54,817 bases of DNA. It comes from Bacteroidales bacterium (GTDB lineage: Bacteria > Bacteroidota > Bacteroidia > Bacteroidales > P3). Made by a program: the position numbers and the translations under genes. The notes under the pieces are model-generated. The model searched no databases and had not been told where the DNA came from. It worked only from the letters and a program-made list of their open reading frames with translations. The stretch spans positions 1 through 54,817 of the forward strand of contig JAFRRK010000009.1 in assembly GCA_017428115.1 (NCBI GenBank), in the 5' to 3' direction. How positions within the stretch are numbered: position 1 is the stretch's first letter; every line of letters starts with the position of its first letter. Positions 26,151-34,691 of the stretch are shown here, one piece after another.

Positions 26151-28131
26151 GGCACTCCTTTCTCCTCAATTGTCTTGTTGGGTGTTGGTCGTATTCTTGT
26201 TTCAAATGATAAAGTTCGGTACCAGGCGTAATAATGTTATGACGGTAATCGACATAACAACGAAGGAGTTCTCTTACTTCAATATCATTAAATTCAAGTA
26301 TTGTGTCGTCATTGAATACGTTAGCATGGATAGTAGACAGTACCTTAGTCCATTCAGACTCGGTCAGTTTTCCTTTACACTGAAACCATAAAGTTCTCCA
26401 ATGTTCAGTGCCACGCCCATTCCGCTCATCAAGCCACTTGAAGAAGAAACGGTATAGTATAATAGTTTCTGGCATTTCAAGCAGTTCCAAAAACTCTTCC
26501 TCTTTGTGACCGAAAGCTTCACCGAAAAACTCAGCACCTTTGCCCACCTTTCCCTTCGTACTATTCAATATAGCCTGAACTGCACGAATATATTTTCTAT
26601 TCCAATGCTCACCAATATAATCACGATTATGGCTATACTCTCCTTGCAAAGGATGGTACTTCATTGGGAAAGAGTAGATACTCACCCCCAATTCTTCGCA
26701 TAGTTCAACATTTATTTTCAGTCGGCGATAAAGGTCGATGGGTTCATCCTTAAAATTGTAGAGGAGATAATTCGAAAAATCTTTAATTCCAGCGGCGACG
26801 CTCCATCGAATTGCATTTTCATAAGCAGGTCGAGTCTTGATATCATCAAATGCAATACGCAATGGACGTATAGCAATAGAAGCCAATAGACGAGCTTTTT
26901 CTTCAGTAAAGAGACGTGCGTCTACGCCTTGGTTGAAGTCAACATATCGTTGTTTTAGCCCAGCATTAAAGTGTTTATCGTGATATGGCTTTATTTCCCC
27001 ATAGGCGGCAAGCAGATTCTCCTTTTTAGAGGTAATCAACTTCTTGATATGGTATTTCTCAAGAATCTTATATACCTCATACGATTCTTCTTTGTTGGTT
27101 AACGATTCGTAAAACTCTTTTATCAAGAACTGAGTCTTGCGGATATATGCACGGTCGTTCCAACCGTCACGCAAATTCCTTACGGATATTTCAAGTTGAT
27201 TGGGCTGTGAAAACTTTGCTCCTCGTACAAAACCACAGGCTTTTATTTCGTTGATTATGTCTTCAAATCGTTCAGAAGCAAGGACGTTATTGTCCATCAG
27301 TAGCAAGTCTTTCTGGTCACCATAACGCGCACGGATACCGTTTATTCGGTCGGTCAGAGAGATATAAGGTATATAAACAGGTTCAAGCGTAGGAACTGCG
27401 CAGAAAGAACAATGTCGAATACATCCTCTAGACATATAGCCATAGAATGCATTCGACATAGGATACTTATAATCTATTTCATCAAGAATAGAGTAATCTA
27501 ATGGTAACTCGTCAATAATTTGAGTGTCTCCTTTATCGAAAAGCCCAGGCTTGTTTAGCACACCTACAGAAGGCTTTATCCCCGTAACCTCATACAACTT
27601 GTCTGGCTGTATGGAAGCCAATACCCCACCTACATTCAAGTTTTTCTTATTCTTGACAAGAAGCTTTGCAAAGTTGATGGTATCAACAGTAATATCCCAA
27701 TAGAAGGTAAATAACGTTGTCACACACACTCGGTCCCACTCTGGCTCGGATTTCCAAGTACCTTTCCAATAATAGTTTTTATAATCGTCAAGTTTCTTAC
27801 GTAATGACATCGCCGATTCAGAATCTTCAACGTTAATACTATCTAATGCATCATGCTTACGAGTTTTAATATAGTCAAAAATTCTATCTTTGCGAATGGT
27901 CCAATCAATTGTACTATCAAGTACTTCCAACTCTGCAATACATCTGTCTACTATACGTTCTATCACAAAAGTTGATAAATCCCCCTTATAGAACACAACA
28001 TCCCAATTGCCAAGATTCTTGTAGTAGGTTGATATTTTCATCAAACCTATAGGAGGAAACTTGTTGGCATAATTTGGTTCTATGAGCAGTACTTTCTTTC
28101 TTGTTTTCTTTCTTGTTTTCTTTCTCATCAT
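26140..28131 (-). CDS. Radical SAM protein
   Basis: A 663-residue radical SAM enzyme. After a basic start (KKTR repeated) comes VLLIEPNYANKFPPIGL, typical of the N-terminal Rossmann-like domain of B12-binding-type family members (about 13-220). The 4Fe-4S ligands are Cys237, Cys241 and Cys244 in SRGCIRHCSFC (CxxxCxxC). The barrel follows, with LLLMDNNVLAS and FNQGVDARLF. About 200 extra C-terminal residues (from about 460) do not match anything I know. Overlaps the alpha-CTD gene by 11 nt and follows the GHKL ATPase gene by 4 nt. The substrate is unknown. Nuclease and translocase neighbours suggest nucleic-acid or nucleotide modification, but that is inference. The N-terminal KKTR repeat is encoded by a 12-bp DNA repeat, so the exact start is uncertain. 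Confidence 0.88.
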   Translation of the reverse strand: MMRKKTRKKTRKKVLLIEPNYANKFPPIGLMKISTYYKNLGNWDVVFYKGDLSTFVIERIVDRCIAELEVLDSTIDWTIRKDRIFDYIKTRKHDALDSINVEDSESAMSLRKKLDDYKNYYWKGTWKSEPEWDRVCVTTLFTFYWDITVDTINFAKLLVKNKKNLNVGGVLASIQPDKLYEVTGIKPSVGVLNKPGLFDKGDTQIIDELPLDYSILDEIDYKYPMSNAFYGYMSRGCIRHCSFCAVPTLEPVYIPYISLTDRINGIRARYGDQKDLLLMDNNVLASERFEDIINEIKACGFVRGAKFSQPNQLEISVRNLRDGWNDRAYIRKTQFLIKEFYESLTNKEESYEVYKILEKYHIKKLITSKKENLLAAYGEIKPYHDKHFNAGLKQRYVDFNQGVDARLFTEEKARLLASIAIRPLRIAFDDIKTRPAYENAIRWSVAAGIKDFSNYLLYNFKDEPIDLYRRLKINVELCEELGVSIYSFPMKYHPLQGEYSHNRDYIGEHWNRKYIRAVQAILNSTKGKVGKGAEFFGEAFGHKEEEFLELLEMPETIILYRFFFKWLDERNGRGTEHWRTLWFQCKGKLTESEWTKVLSTIHANVFNDDTILEFNDIEVRELLRCYVDYRHNIITPGTELYHLKQEYDQHPTRQLRRKECHGR
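28092..28130 (-). repeat. 12-bp tandem repeat at the start of the radical SAM gene
   Basis: Minus-strand unit AAGAAAACAAGA repeats about three times, coding for KKTRKKTRKK. Unit length is a multiple of three, so copy-number changes alter the basic tail length without breaking the frame. Confidence 0.65.
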
Positions 28132-28135
28132 TCCA

Positions 28136-29869
28136 TCAAAGACTATTCACAGCGATTTCCATAAGTTGAATGATCCTCTTTTTGTCAGATGAAGAACAAA
28201 CAACAAGCATGGTCTTAAACACTTGCCTCAAGATTGCAATTTGTTCTGTACTATACTTTTTGCCTTCAAGGGAAGACAACATCTCGTCCACCTGAGACTT
28301 AGCCTGAGTCTTTGGAGTAGTCCTCAGGAGTTGAGAGCTGGGCTTTATTGGCGACTGTTCTGACGATGGTGTAGAAATGGTTGCTGCCTCTACTAGAATC
28401 TCGGGAGAAGGAGTTTTTTGTTTCTCGGGAGAAGGCGTTGGCTTAGTAGGGAGATCCGTTGTTTCAAAGACCATATCGAGTATATCTTGCGACTTCTCCT
28501 GTGACATTTTTTGTGGAGCAAGATATTTCTCCACTTCGGCTTTCAATTCAGAGTTAAACTTGTTTTGATAGATGGCTATAATATCATTGATTTCTACTTT
28601 CTCATCTTTAGAAACGAGCTTATTGAATTCGTTATAATGTTCTTGTAGTTTGTTTGTCAATGGTCCTGAAGCACTCGAAAAATCAGGATTATTTAGTTTG
28701 TCAACAACCTCAGCAATTTTATTTAATGCCGTTTTTAGCTTATTGGCACGATAGTACACTTGGCGCAACGTTTCTGAGAAGTATCGTTTGATTTCTAACA
28801 TTAATGCTTCTGCTTCTTCACCAGCTGCCAATCCTTGTCTTCCGCTATCAGGGACGATATTGTCGTTGGTGATAAAGATTTCGCCATAAAAATATTTATT
28901 ACCCCTAGGTTCCTTAAAACATGAATTGAGGAAGTTTTTATCCAACGATATATTGTGTTTACGCAACCGAATACCAGCACAGTTATCCTTCTCTTCATTG
29001 ATTTGTACAGAAAACTCCGTAACGGCATACCAACCCCACCCAAGCGAACCGTATTTGGGGTGCATAGGAAGCTCAAAATACCGAATCTTCTCAATAGGGT
29101 CATCCGTACCAACGATCTTCACACCATAACCCTTCTCTATATCGGAGTATTCATTGAGAGATACTCTTATTTTGTCTATCTTTTTATGTCTCTTTACAAA
29201 TTCTGCTTGAGGGCAACTGTTTATCAGAGAATTGAAAAGTACGGAATAATCAATAGGAGCATATTCAGTAATATAGTTCTTTATCTCGTCAACATCCAAA
29301 AGAATTTCTCGCGAATTGATAACGTTCTTTAGACGGACAATGAAATTATGGTCTTCTTTTATGGCGGGAATAGTCTTCGTAGTGCAGATTATTCTCATTG
29401 CATCTTCAGCAGAGATGTCTGCCTTCTTTTTGTCAATCAGACCTCTCAACGCCATCGTGTCAAGAGAGACAATAGTTGAAACCTCTTCTCCCTTATAAGT
29501 AGTCTCAAATTCAAGAGCCTCACAATATCCACCACCAGAGAGACGCCCAACTCCGAACTGACCAGCTGTATCTACACCATTCTTTACACTATTGGCAATG
29601 TCTGTGAGAATTTTCACAGCTCTATCACTGCGTATACCAGTACCATTATCCTCAATGCAAATATCATTTTTGGTGATACTAATTGACACTCGACCATCTT
29701 TCTCCTGAGATAGTATACCATTCTTTACTGCCTCATTAATTGAATCTAGAGCATTCTGGATATACTCTCTGTATATACAGCGAGGATTACTATAAAGCTG
29801 TAACATCAGCATCTTTAAGAGATCTATGCCGATGACTGGACTATCTATGTTTTGCATATTATTAGCCAT
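28136..29869 (-). CDS. GHKL (Hsp90/MutL-like) ATPase
   Basis: A 577-residue ATPase with the GHKL fold. The N-box is YREYIQNALDSINEA (Glu35, Asn39, Asp42). The G1 box is EDNGTGI (Asp74) and the G2 box is GQFGVGRLSGGGYCE near residues 103-117. An Hsp90/MORC-like middle region runs to about 440. A Pro/Ser/Thr-rich linker (PTPSPEKQKTPSPE) and a short C-terminal helical tail follow. Such ATPases form ATP-gated dimeric clamps and occur in restriction-linked and other defence clusters. It overlaps the HerA-like gene by 8 nt and precedes the radical SAM gene by 4 nt. A two-component kinase is excluded because there is no phosphoacceptor His domain. Confidence 0.88.
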   Translation of the reverse strand: MANNMQNIDSPVIGIDLLKMLMLQLYSNPRCIYREYIQNALDSINEAVKNGILSQEKDGRVSISITKNDICIEDNGTGIRSDRAVKILTDIANSVKNGVDTAGQFGVGRLSGGGYCEALEFETTYKGEEVSTIVSLDTMALRGLIDKKKADISAEDAMRIICTTKTIPAIKEDHNFIVRLKNVINSREILLDVDEIKNYITEYAPIDYSVLFNSLINSCPQAEFVKRHKKIDKIRVSLNEYSDIEKGYGVKIVGTDDPIEKIRYFELPMHPKYGSLGWGWYAVTEFSVQINEEKDNCAGIRLRKHNISLDKNFLNSCFKEPRGNKYFYGEIFITNDNIVPDSGRQGLAAGEEAEALMLEIKRYFSETLRQVYYRANKLKTALNKIAEVVDKLNNPDFSSASGPLTNKLQEHYNEFNKLVSKDEKVEINDIIAIYQNKFNSELKAEVEKYLAPQKMSQEKSQDILDMVFETTDLPTKPTPSPEKQKTPSPEILVEAATISTPSSEQSPIKPSSQLLRTTPKTQAKSQVDEMLSSLEGKKYSTEQIAILRQVFKTMLVVCSSSDKKRIIQLMEIAVNSL

Positions 29870-31529
29870 TGGGATATTGTTTATATGTTGGACGAGGGAA
29901 TCTAATGTTAACTAATGAGCGTAATGCTGGATTAGAGATAATATACTCGCCAGGCGATAAGCGAGTCATCATATTTTGGTACACCTTGGGGATATAGCGA
30001 TAGTCAGACTTGGACACTTCTATCGCGTTGGTACGTCCATAGGCTTGTGTAGCACAATTGCCCTTCACACGGTCATGAATGGCACTACGGAACTGTTCAA
30101 CTGAAAAAAGGATAATACCAAGGGAACGACCACGTTCTGCAATATCAAGCAACTGCTGGAGAATAGGAGAACTCTTTGGTACGTCGTTGGATGCATATTT
30201 GTTTAACTCATCAACAAACAAGATTACTTTTTCTGGAATATTATCACGTTCTGCACCAAGTTTCATATCATAAATAGCTCGAGCAACACTTCCGAAAACA
30301 AAACTCTGAGCGTTATCGTCAAGTCTCGCAATGTCAATTACCATTACTTGCCCAGCCACCAACTCATTGGTTATTTCTTCAGTTAAATCCACTTCGGCTG
30401 TAGCATCATTGAGGTTCGTGCCAAAAAGTGGGTTTTGTATTGCTTTATTTACACAACGCTTAAACTTACGCCAGCTTGTTACTTGTATTTCGTTCTTTTT
30501 TCCACCATTGGCTTCAGTTTTGGTGCATTCATCAATTTTGTCACGCAGAGTTGTCCAACTATCAACAGCGTTAAATGGTTCTTGCCGATTGATAATGTAG
30601 TTTACACAACTTTCGAGTGTTCCAGTAGAGTCATCTTCGTTAGCAAGCAGCAGGTCAATTTTCTCAATACAGTTTTCGTAAATAAATTTATACTTTTTCG
30701 CTTTGCCTTTTTTTATTTGATTTATTACATCTTCTGGTTGAGCATAGCTTTGTACATAGGCGGTAGCCTTGTCTTTACTATAGGGGTAATAGTAACGCAC
30801 ATTATTGAAAGGTTGTGTGGACAATCCAAGGTCATGATATATTTTCTTATCTAAGCTTGGAAGTTCTGTGTTTGGTTCATCTATTGCCATTAAATCACGT
30901 CCTTTGACATTGAAAAATACAAAGGCAACGGTTTCTCCATTTTCTGTACGAAACTTCTCCTGAATAGCTTTGAGAAGAAACATTGAAAAAGATGTTTTCG
31001 CAGCAAGGCCAGAAATACCAGATACGTTTATATGTGCACCATCAGGGCCAAGTAGGAAATGAGAATTTAGTACTACAGGTACTTTAATAGCCGCATCTCC
31101 CTGATACATCTGAAGGTATCCACAAACCAAAGGGTTCTGAACATCTTTCTCACTTAGCCCGAGTGCAATTTTGATGTCGTTCTCGTCACAAAGAGATACA
31201 CGTCGGTCATTCAAAACAGGAGTATAGATATTCTGGGTATTGCACGACACTCGCACCTTCACATAGTTCATCCCCAACCGATTCATATCGCCAATATTAT
31301 CATCAATAGCACCAAAATCACTTGAAATATAGCTTGTGAAATGGCTTGGAGAATCAGTTACGTGATTTATCTCTTCAATAACACCATAGGTTGTTGAGTC
31401 ACATTCATGTTCCACTTTTACAATATCGAAAGGACTCAATATTTGACGTTTGTCAGTCCAAAAGAAAAACTCATCTATTGTTGATGGGGCTTTTTCTGTT
31501 GCTGATACTTTACCAATAATCTTAGTCAT
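29862..31529 (-). CDS. HerA-like DNA translocase ATPase with deviant Walker A
   Basis: A 555-residue P-loop ATPase of the HerA/FtsK class. Residues about 30-100 look like the HAS-barrel domain of HerA. The P-loop is GISGLAAKTS (171-180), in which the Gly before Lys178 is Ala, a departure from GxxGxGK(S/T). Walker B is KVILFVDELNKYA (Asp440, Glu441). A later RGRSLGIILFSVEQF matches the sensor strand of HerA-type proteins. HerA proteins form hexamers that pump DNA and partner with NurA nuclease. Here the NurA-like gene is directly upstream, 1 nt apart. Overlaps the GHKL ATPase gene by 8 nt. Whether the altered P-loop still hydrolyses ATP is open, although Lys and Thr are kept. Confidence 0.86.
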   Translation of the reverse strand: MTKIIGKVSATEKAPSTIDEFFFWTDKRQILSPFDIVKVEHECDSTTYGVIEEINHVTDSPSHFTSYISSDFGAIDDNIGDMNRLGMNYVKVRVSCNTQNIYTPVLNDRRVSLCDENDIKIALGLSEKDVQNPLVCGYLQMYQGDAAIKVPVVLNSHFLLGPDGAHINVSGISGLAAKTSFSMFLLKAIQEKFRTENGETVAFVFFNVKGRDLMAIDEPNTELPSLDKKIYHDLGLSTQPFNNVRYYYPYSKDKATAYVQSYAQPEDVINQIKKGKAKKYKFIYENCIEKIDLLLANEDDSTGTLESCVNYIINRQEPFNAVDSWTTLRDKIDECTKTEANGGKKNEIQVTSWRKFKRCVNKAIQNPLFGTNLNDATAEVDLTEEITNELVAGQVMVIDIARLDDNAQSFVFGSVARAIYDMKLGAERDNIPEKVILFVDELNKYASNDVPKSSPILQQLLDIAERGRSLGIILFSVEQFRSAIHDRVKGNCATQAYGRTNAIEVSKSDYRYIPKVYQNMMTRLSPGEYIISNPALRSLVNIRFPRPTYKQYPNG

Positions 31530-31530
31530 A

Positions 31531-32706
31531 TCAAAATAGATTAAGTATTATATTCTGGTTGATGTAATTTGATTTACAAAATGTCTCGGTTAGAAAGACG
31601 GGATAAAGATGGTTCGCCCAACGACTATCATTTCCGTAACAAGTAGGATAGGCTTCGCGGATTAGGTTGGCACTAATGAGGTCTACAAGTTGTGTATCCA
31701 ATGCACCCCCATTTTCCTCCAACACCATCTCGCACTTCACAACATCGGAGAAATGAGTCTCTCGGAAGTTGCTATTACGTAACCTAAGATACCACATAGC
31801 AAATTCAGATTGACTGCTTGATGCCGGGTACCGATAAACTTTGGTTCGTTCAAAAGGCTTCAAGTTAGCAATAGTTTTTGAAAGACGATGTCCCTTGAAG
31901 TCGCGTAACAAATCGGGGTTAAACATTTTGGATACTCCCACCACATGCTTATAATTAGAACGAAGCTGGTTCCATTCTGTGGTTGACAAATTTGAATAGC
32001 TGGCGTTATACTCTAACGAGCCATCTTTTATAAGGAAATGTTCGTTATCGAGCAAGTTGTGTTTGCATAGTTCAGCAACCATTAACTGCTCTTCATCGGT
32101 CATCTCATTTTGAATTTTTGCTGTGCCACTGTTTTTGTATCCATTCTTGTCAGCAGTAATATCCTTAGAACCATCCGTGGGATAAAGCAAGATTTTGTCA
32201 ATCATGATGCCATGTTCCTGAACAAAAAGATTTTTTGATAGCTCCTCATTTATTTTCTCACAATACATCCGACAAAAGTTCTCTTCTTTGTCGTCATCAT
32301 AGTTAAAATTTCGAGGTAAGGAGAGCAATGCTTTTCGTGTAATAGAATGGCACTTAAATGTATCTCGGTTCTTTCTCACACAACATCCTACAATAATCTG
32401 ACCTGCAAGGAATGGGAAGATACGGTTACCTATAGCAATATCATCGACTTTGTACACATGGCGAGAGCCGTCAAGGAAAAAAGAGAAGAGAGGTGTACTG
32501 GCCAATTTCATCATTTGCTGGCTAATGGTAACCGTTTCTTTTCGTGAGAGGTCGGTTTCTGCGATACTGGCACTATTAAGAGAGACGGCAGGCCTGTCAT
32601 CATAATCGAGTGTATCTTGGTCGTTTTGGTCAAGGATAAGTTTCTTCGTTTTATAACAAGAATACTTTCCTTCCCCCTCCTTTTCTATGAAGTCTAATAT
32701 CTTCAT
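31531..32706 (-). CDS. NurA-like nuclease
   Basis: A 391-residue protein resembling NurA, the RNase H-fold nuclease that works with HerA in end resection. Key signatures are FFLDGSRHVYKV (Asp79-Gly-Ser) and FLIKDGSLEYN (Asp228), the two DGS-type acidic motifs of NurA, VVGVSK near 255-260, and a late block with YLRLRNS, VKCEMV and SRWANHLYPVFLTE. The order and spacing fit the NurA core; overall similarity is remote, so this is a motif-level call. It is followed after 1 nt by the HerA-like gene, the classic partner. Upstream is a frameshifted small gene whose stop lies 13 nt before this start. Probably the cleavage subunit of the operon. Confidence 0.75.
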   Translation of the reverse strand: MKILDFIEKEGEGKYSCYKTKKLILDQNDQDTLDYDDRPAVSLNSASIAETDLSRKETVTISQQMMKLASTPLFSFFLDGSRHVYKVDDIAIGNRIFPFLAGQIIVGCCVRKNRDTFKCHSITRKALLSLPRNFNYDDDKEENFCRMYCEKINEELSKNLFVQEHGIMIDKILLYPTDGSKDITADKNGYKNSGTAKIQNEMTDEEQLMVAELCKHNLLDNEHFLIKDGSLEYNASYSNLSTTEWNQLRSNYKHVVGVSKMFNPDLLRDFKGHRLSKTIANLKPFERTKVYRYPASSSQSEFAMWYLRLRNSNFRETHFSDVVKCEMVLEENGGALDTQLVDLISANLIREAYPTCYGNDSRWANHLYPVFLTETFCKSNYINQNIILNLF

Positions 32707-32719
32707 CCGCGCACTTATC

Positions 32720-33000
32720 CTAACCCCAAGTCTCCAACGGGTGATTGTTCAACAATAAGAAAGGCATGAGACTTATGTGCTCATGTCCGTTTTCACAGAG
32801 GTAACGCCAATCACCTTCGAAGGAACGGGTAAAACCATCAGGCTTCTCCATGGAACAAATCTCACGCCTGAGGGTATGCCTCAATGAATGACAGCATACG
32901 CAACAAGCAAAAGCAATATGCTCCGTCCTCCTTCATAAAAATTGGCGTATTCCTGTGAAAGGACAGTTAATAGCAATGCTTTCTTCGCATCGTCCAGCAT
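32720..33000 (-). pseudogene. Frameshifted small Cys-rich gene at the head of the operon
   Basis: ATG at 33000 opens a frame (MLDDAKKALLLTVLSQEY, then ANFYEGG) that stops at 32881 after 39 codons. The next frame continues without a break: TEHIAFACCVCCHSLRHTL, then FEGDWRYLCENGHEHISLM and a final NHPLETWG, stopping at 32720. The two join at GAAGGAGGACGG (about 32918-32930), where one missing base, or a -1 slip, gives a coherent 93-residue protein with several Cys and His, perhaps zinc-binding. A -7 promoter at 33024-33031 directly precedes it, so it is probably the first gene of the operon. Mutation, programmed -1 frameshift at the internal AAGGAGGA, and sequencing error all remain possible. 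I do not recognise the family. Confidence 0.55.
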
Positions 33001-33023
33001 GTCTCTCGCTGGAAAATCGGGTG

Positions 33024-33031
33024 CAAATATA
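33024..33031 (-). promoter_or_regulatory. -7 promoter element of the NurA/HerA/GHKL/rSAM operon
   Basis: TATATTTG on the minus strand matches TAnnTTTG exactly and lies 23 nt before the ATG at 33000, leaving a short leader. No clear -33 element. Confidence 0.6.
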
Positions 33032-33538
33032 CACATTTTTTTTGATACGTGATGCCTTCGAGATAAAGTTCTTTTTAAATATAACTAAATCAATGGTTTT
33101 AAAATAGAAAGTTATGGTTTTTATCATTATGCTCTTCCTTTTTTCTAATCGCCGCCGACACGTTTTGACTCGTGTTGACATAATGACTGGGGGCAGGATG
33201 AAGAATCTATGTCAGGTTTTCTTAAAAGGCCTTATTTTCTTCAAAAAGGATTATAGACTCATTGGCTAACATTTCGTCATCATACTCCGGGAGAGAGTGC
33301 GACTGAAACATTTCCACAGAAAGGGCGTTCTAATGATGGGGTGGCTATCTCATTCGGCGCGGCACAGCATTGTTTGCTGTTAGGGGATCGGTCAACGGGT
33401 TGGGAGGAATTGGGTATGCATAGGAAATACTGGTGCGGAGGGGCGTAGACAGGGGGCGGACGGCAGGGCGAGGAGGGGTACTAGCATGTGTTAATAACTT
33501 TTTCCTAGAAAAAATATGACGGAATGAAATAAAGTTGT

Positions 33539-33546
33539 TATACTTG
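33539..33546 (+). promoter_or_regulatory. Probable -7 promoter element for the AT-hook gene
   Basis: TATACTTG, one mismatch from TAnnTTTG, 17 nt before the start codon at 33564. The leader would be very short. Confidence 0.45.
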
Positions 33547-33563
33547 CACAAATTTTCAAAACA

Positions 33564-34292
33564 ATGAAAGCTAATAGAAATCGCAAAAAGAACTTGATAG
33601 TCAGCTACAAGAACCTTTCCGAGGAGTTGAAGGAATTGTTCAAAGAACGCTATCCGGAAGGCTACAACGACTACCTTCAACGTTTCGAAAAGCCTAATGG
33701 GGAGGTTATTTTTGTCGCTCCAATGGAGACTGACGACACGGTGTATATGGTGAAATTTGATGTGAAGATCGACACTACTTATACTGACGACGATATTGAC
33801 AAGGACTATTACGACGAGGAAGTGGAGAAGGCCGACCAGGAGTTTGCCCCACTGCAGGAGGCTATAGACAAGGAGGAGGAGGACCCCTCACATACGGAGC
33901 GGGTGGTGCGCCACGGCAACTACGACGACGAACTGGACACCGGCAAGAAGAAGTCGAAGATTGTCCACGGCTCGCTGAGCGCATTGGGCGAAGAGCTGCA
34001 GGAGGCTTTTAGCGACGACGGCAGCGACAGCTATGACGAATACCCCGACAAGGATGAGGAGGAGGACGAGGAGGAGGACTTTGAAGAGCCTACCGACGAG
34101 GAGCTGATGGATATAGACAGCGAGATATTTGCCAACGCTGAGATACCACCCGAGGAGCTGGCACGCATGGAGGCAGAGAAGGCCGCAGCCGAGGCCGCCA
34201 AGCCTAAGAAGGGGCGCCCTCGCAAGAATGCCCAACCCGCCAACGCCGAGCCTGCCACCCCTAAGAAGAAGGGCAGACCACGTAAGGAGTGA
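33564..34292 (+). CDS. Acidic protein with C-terminal AT-hook motifs
   Basis: A 242-residue protein in three parts. A basic, conserved-looking N-terminal domain (about 1-75, NLIVSYKNLSEELKELF) comes first. A very acidic middle follows (about 75-190, runs of Glu and Asp such as KDEEEDEEEDFEEP). The Ala/Pro/Lys-rich tail has two AT-hook-like motifs KKGRPRK near 213-219 and 234-240, which would grip the minor groove of AT-rich DNA. I recall similar proteins in Bacteroidales but know no proven function; a chromatin-like or nucleoid role is possible. It stands alone between the operon and nadD and is convergent with nadD across 400 nt of simple repeats. Start is set by the ATG after the promoter. 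Confidence 0.8.
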   Translation: MKANRNRKKNLIVSYKNLSEELKELFKERYPEGYNDYLQRFEKPNGEVIFVAPMETDDTVYMVKFDVKIDTTYTDDDIDKDYYDEEVEKADQEFAPLQEAIDKEEEDPSHTERVVRHGNYDDELDTGKKKSKIVHGSLSALGEELQEAFSDDGSDSYDEYPDKDEEEDEEEDFEEPTDEELMDIDSEIFANAEIPPEELARMEAEKAAAEAAKPKKGRPRKNAQPANAEPATPKKKGRPRKE

Positions 34293-34691
34293 CGGGATTT
34301 GAGAACTTATCGAATTGAGAATTGAGAATTAAGATTTTTGTATCGCCCATTTTTACTCCCAGTTTTTCTCCTACGGGGAATTGAGAATTAGGGCGAGTGT
34401 CAAAAAATCTCACCACCTATCTACTTTAAACTCTAAACTTATCGAATTGAGAATTGAGAATTAGGGCGGGTGCCATTATTCTCACAACTCATCTGCTTTC
34501 AACCTTCAACTCTAAACTCTCAACTATAAACTCTAAACCCTAAACTTTAAACCCTAAACTTTAAACCCTAAACTCTCAACTCTAAACTCTAAACTATGAA
34601 CTTATAGACTTGAGATTTGGCTCCGCAAATCATATGTGTCTCTACTAACCTCCTTCTCAACTAACTCTTTAACCCCTTTTTAACTCCCCTT
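34293..34691. repeat. Intergenic heptamer repeat tract, partly telomere-like
   Basis: TTGAGAA units occupy about 34311-34335, 34378-34390 and 34443-34460, two of them followed by TTAGGGCG. From about 34500 to 34600 the DNA is an array of CTAAACT and CCCTAAA units with drift. No coding or stable RNA feature is seen. It lies between convergent genes. Confidence 0.75.

Larger units (their letters stand above)
33001..33563. other. Intergenic region upstream of the operon
   Basis: Holds the operon promoter at 33024-33031 and the weak promoter of the AT-hook gene. A short minus-strand frame at 33222-33311 (29 codons, MFQSHSLPEYDDEMLANESI) looks protein-like and may be a remnant. The rest, including a G-rich stretch near 33430-33480, shows no recognised feature. 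Confidence 0.45.

Noticed and set aside
32933-33181. 82-codon minus-strand frame starting MSTRVKTCRRRLEKRKSIM
   Set aside because: It runs through the operon promoter and overlaps the better-supported frame starting at 33000.
33222-33311. 29-codon minus-strand frame, protein-like
   Set aside because: Too short and without a clear promoter to call as a gene; noted only as a possible remnant upstream of the operon.
34500-34605. CRISPR-like array
   Set aside because: The repeat unit is a degenerate heptamer without spacers; no cas genes nearby.
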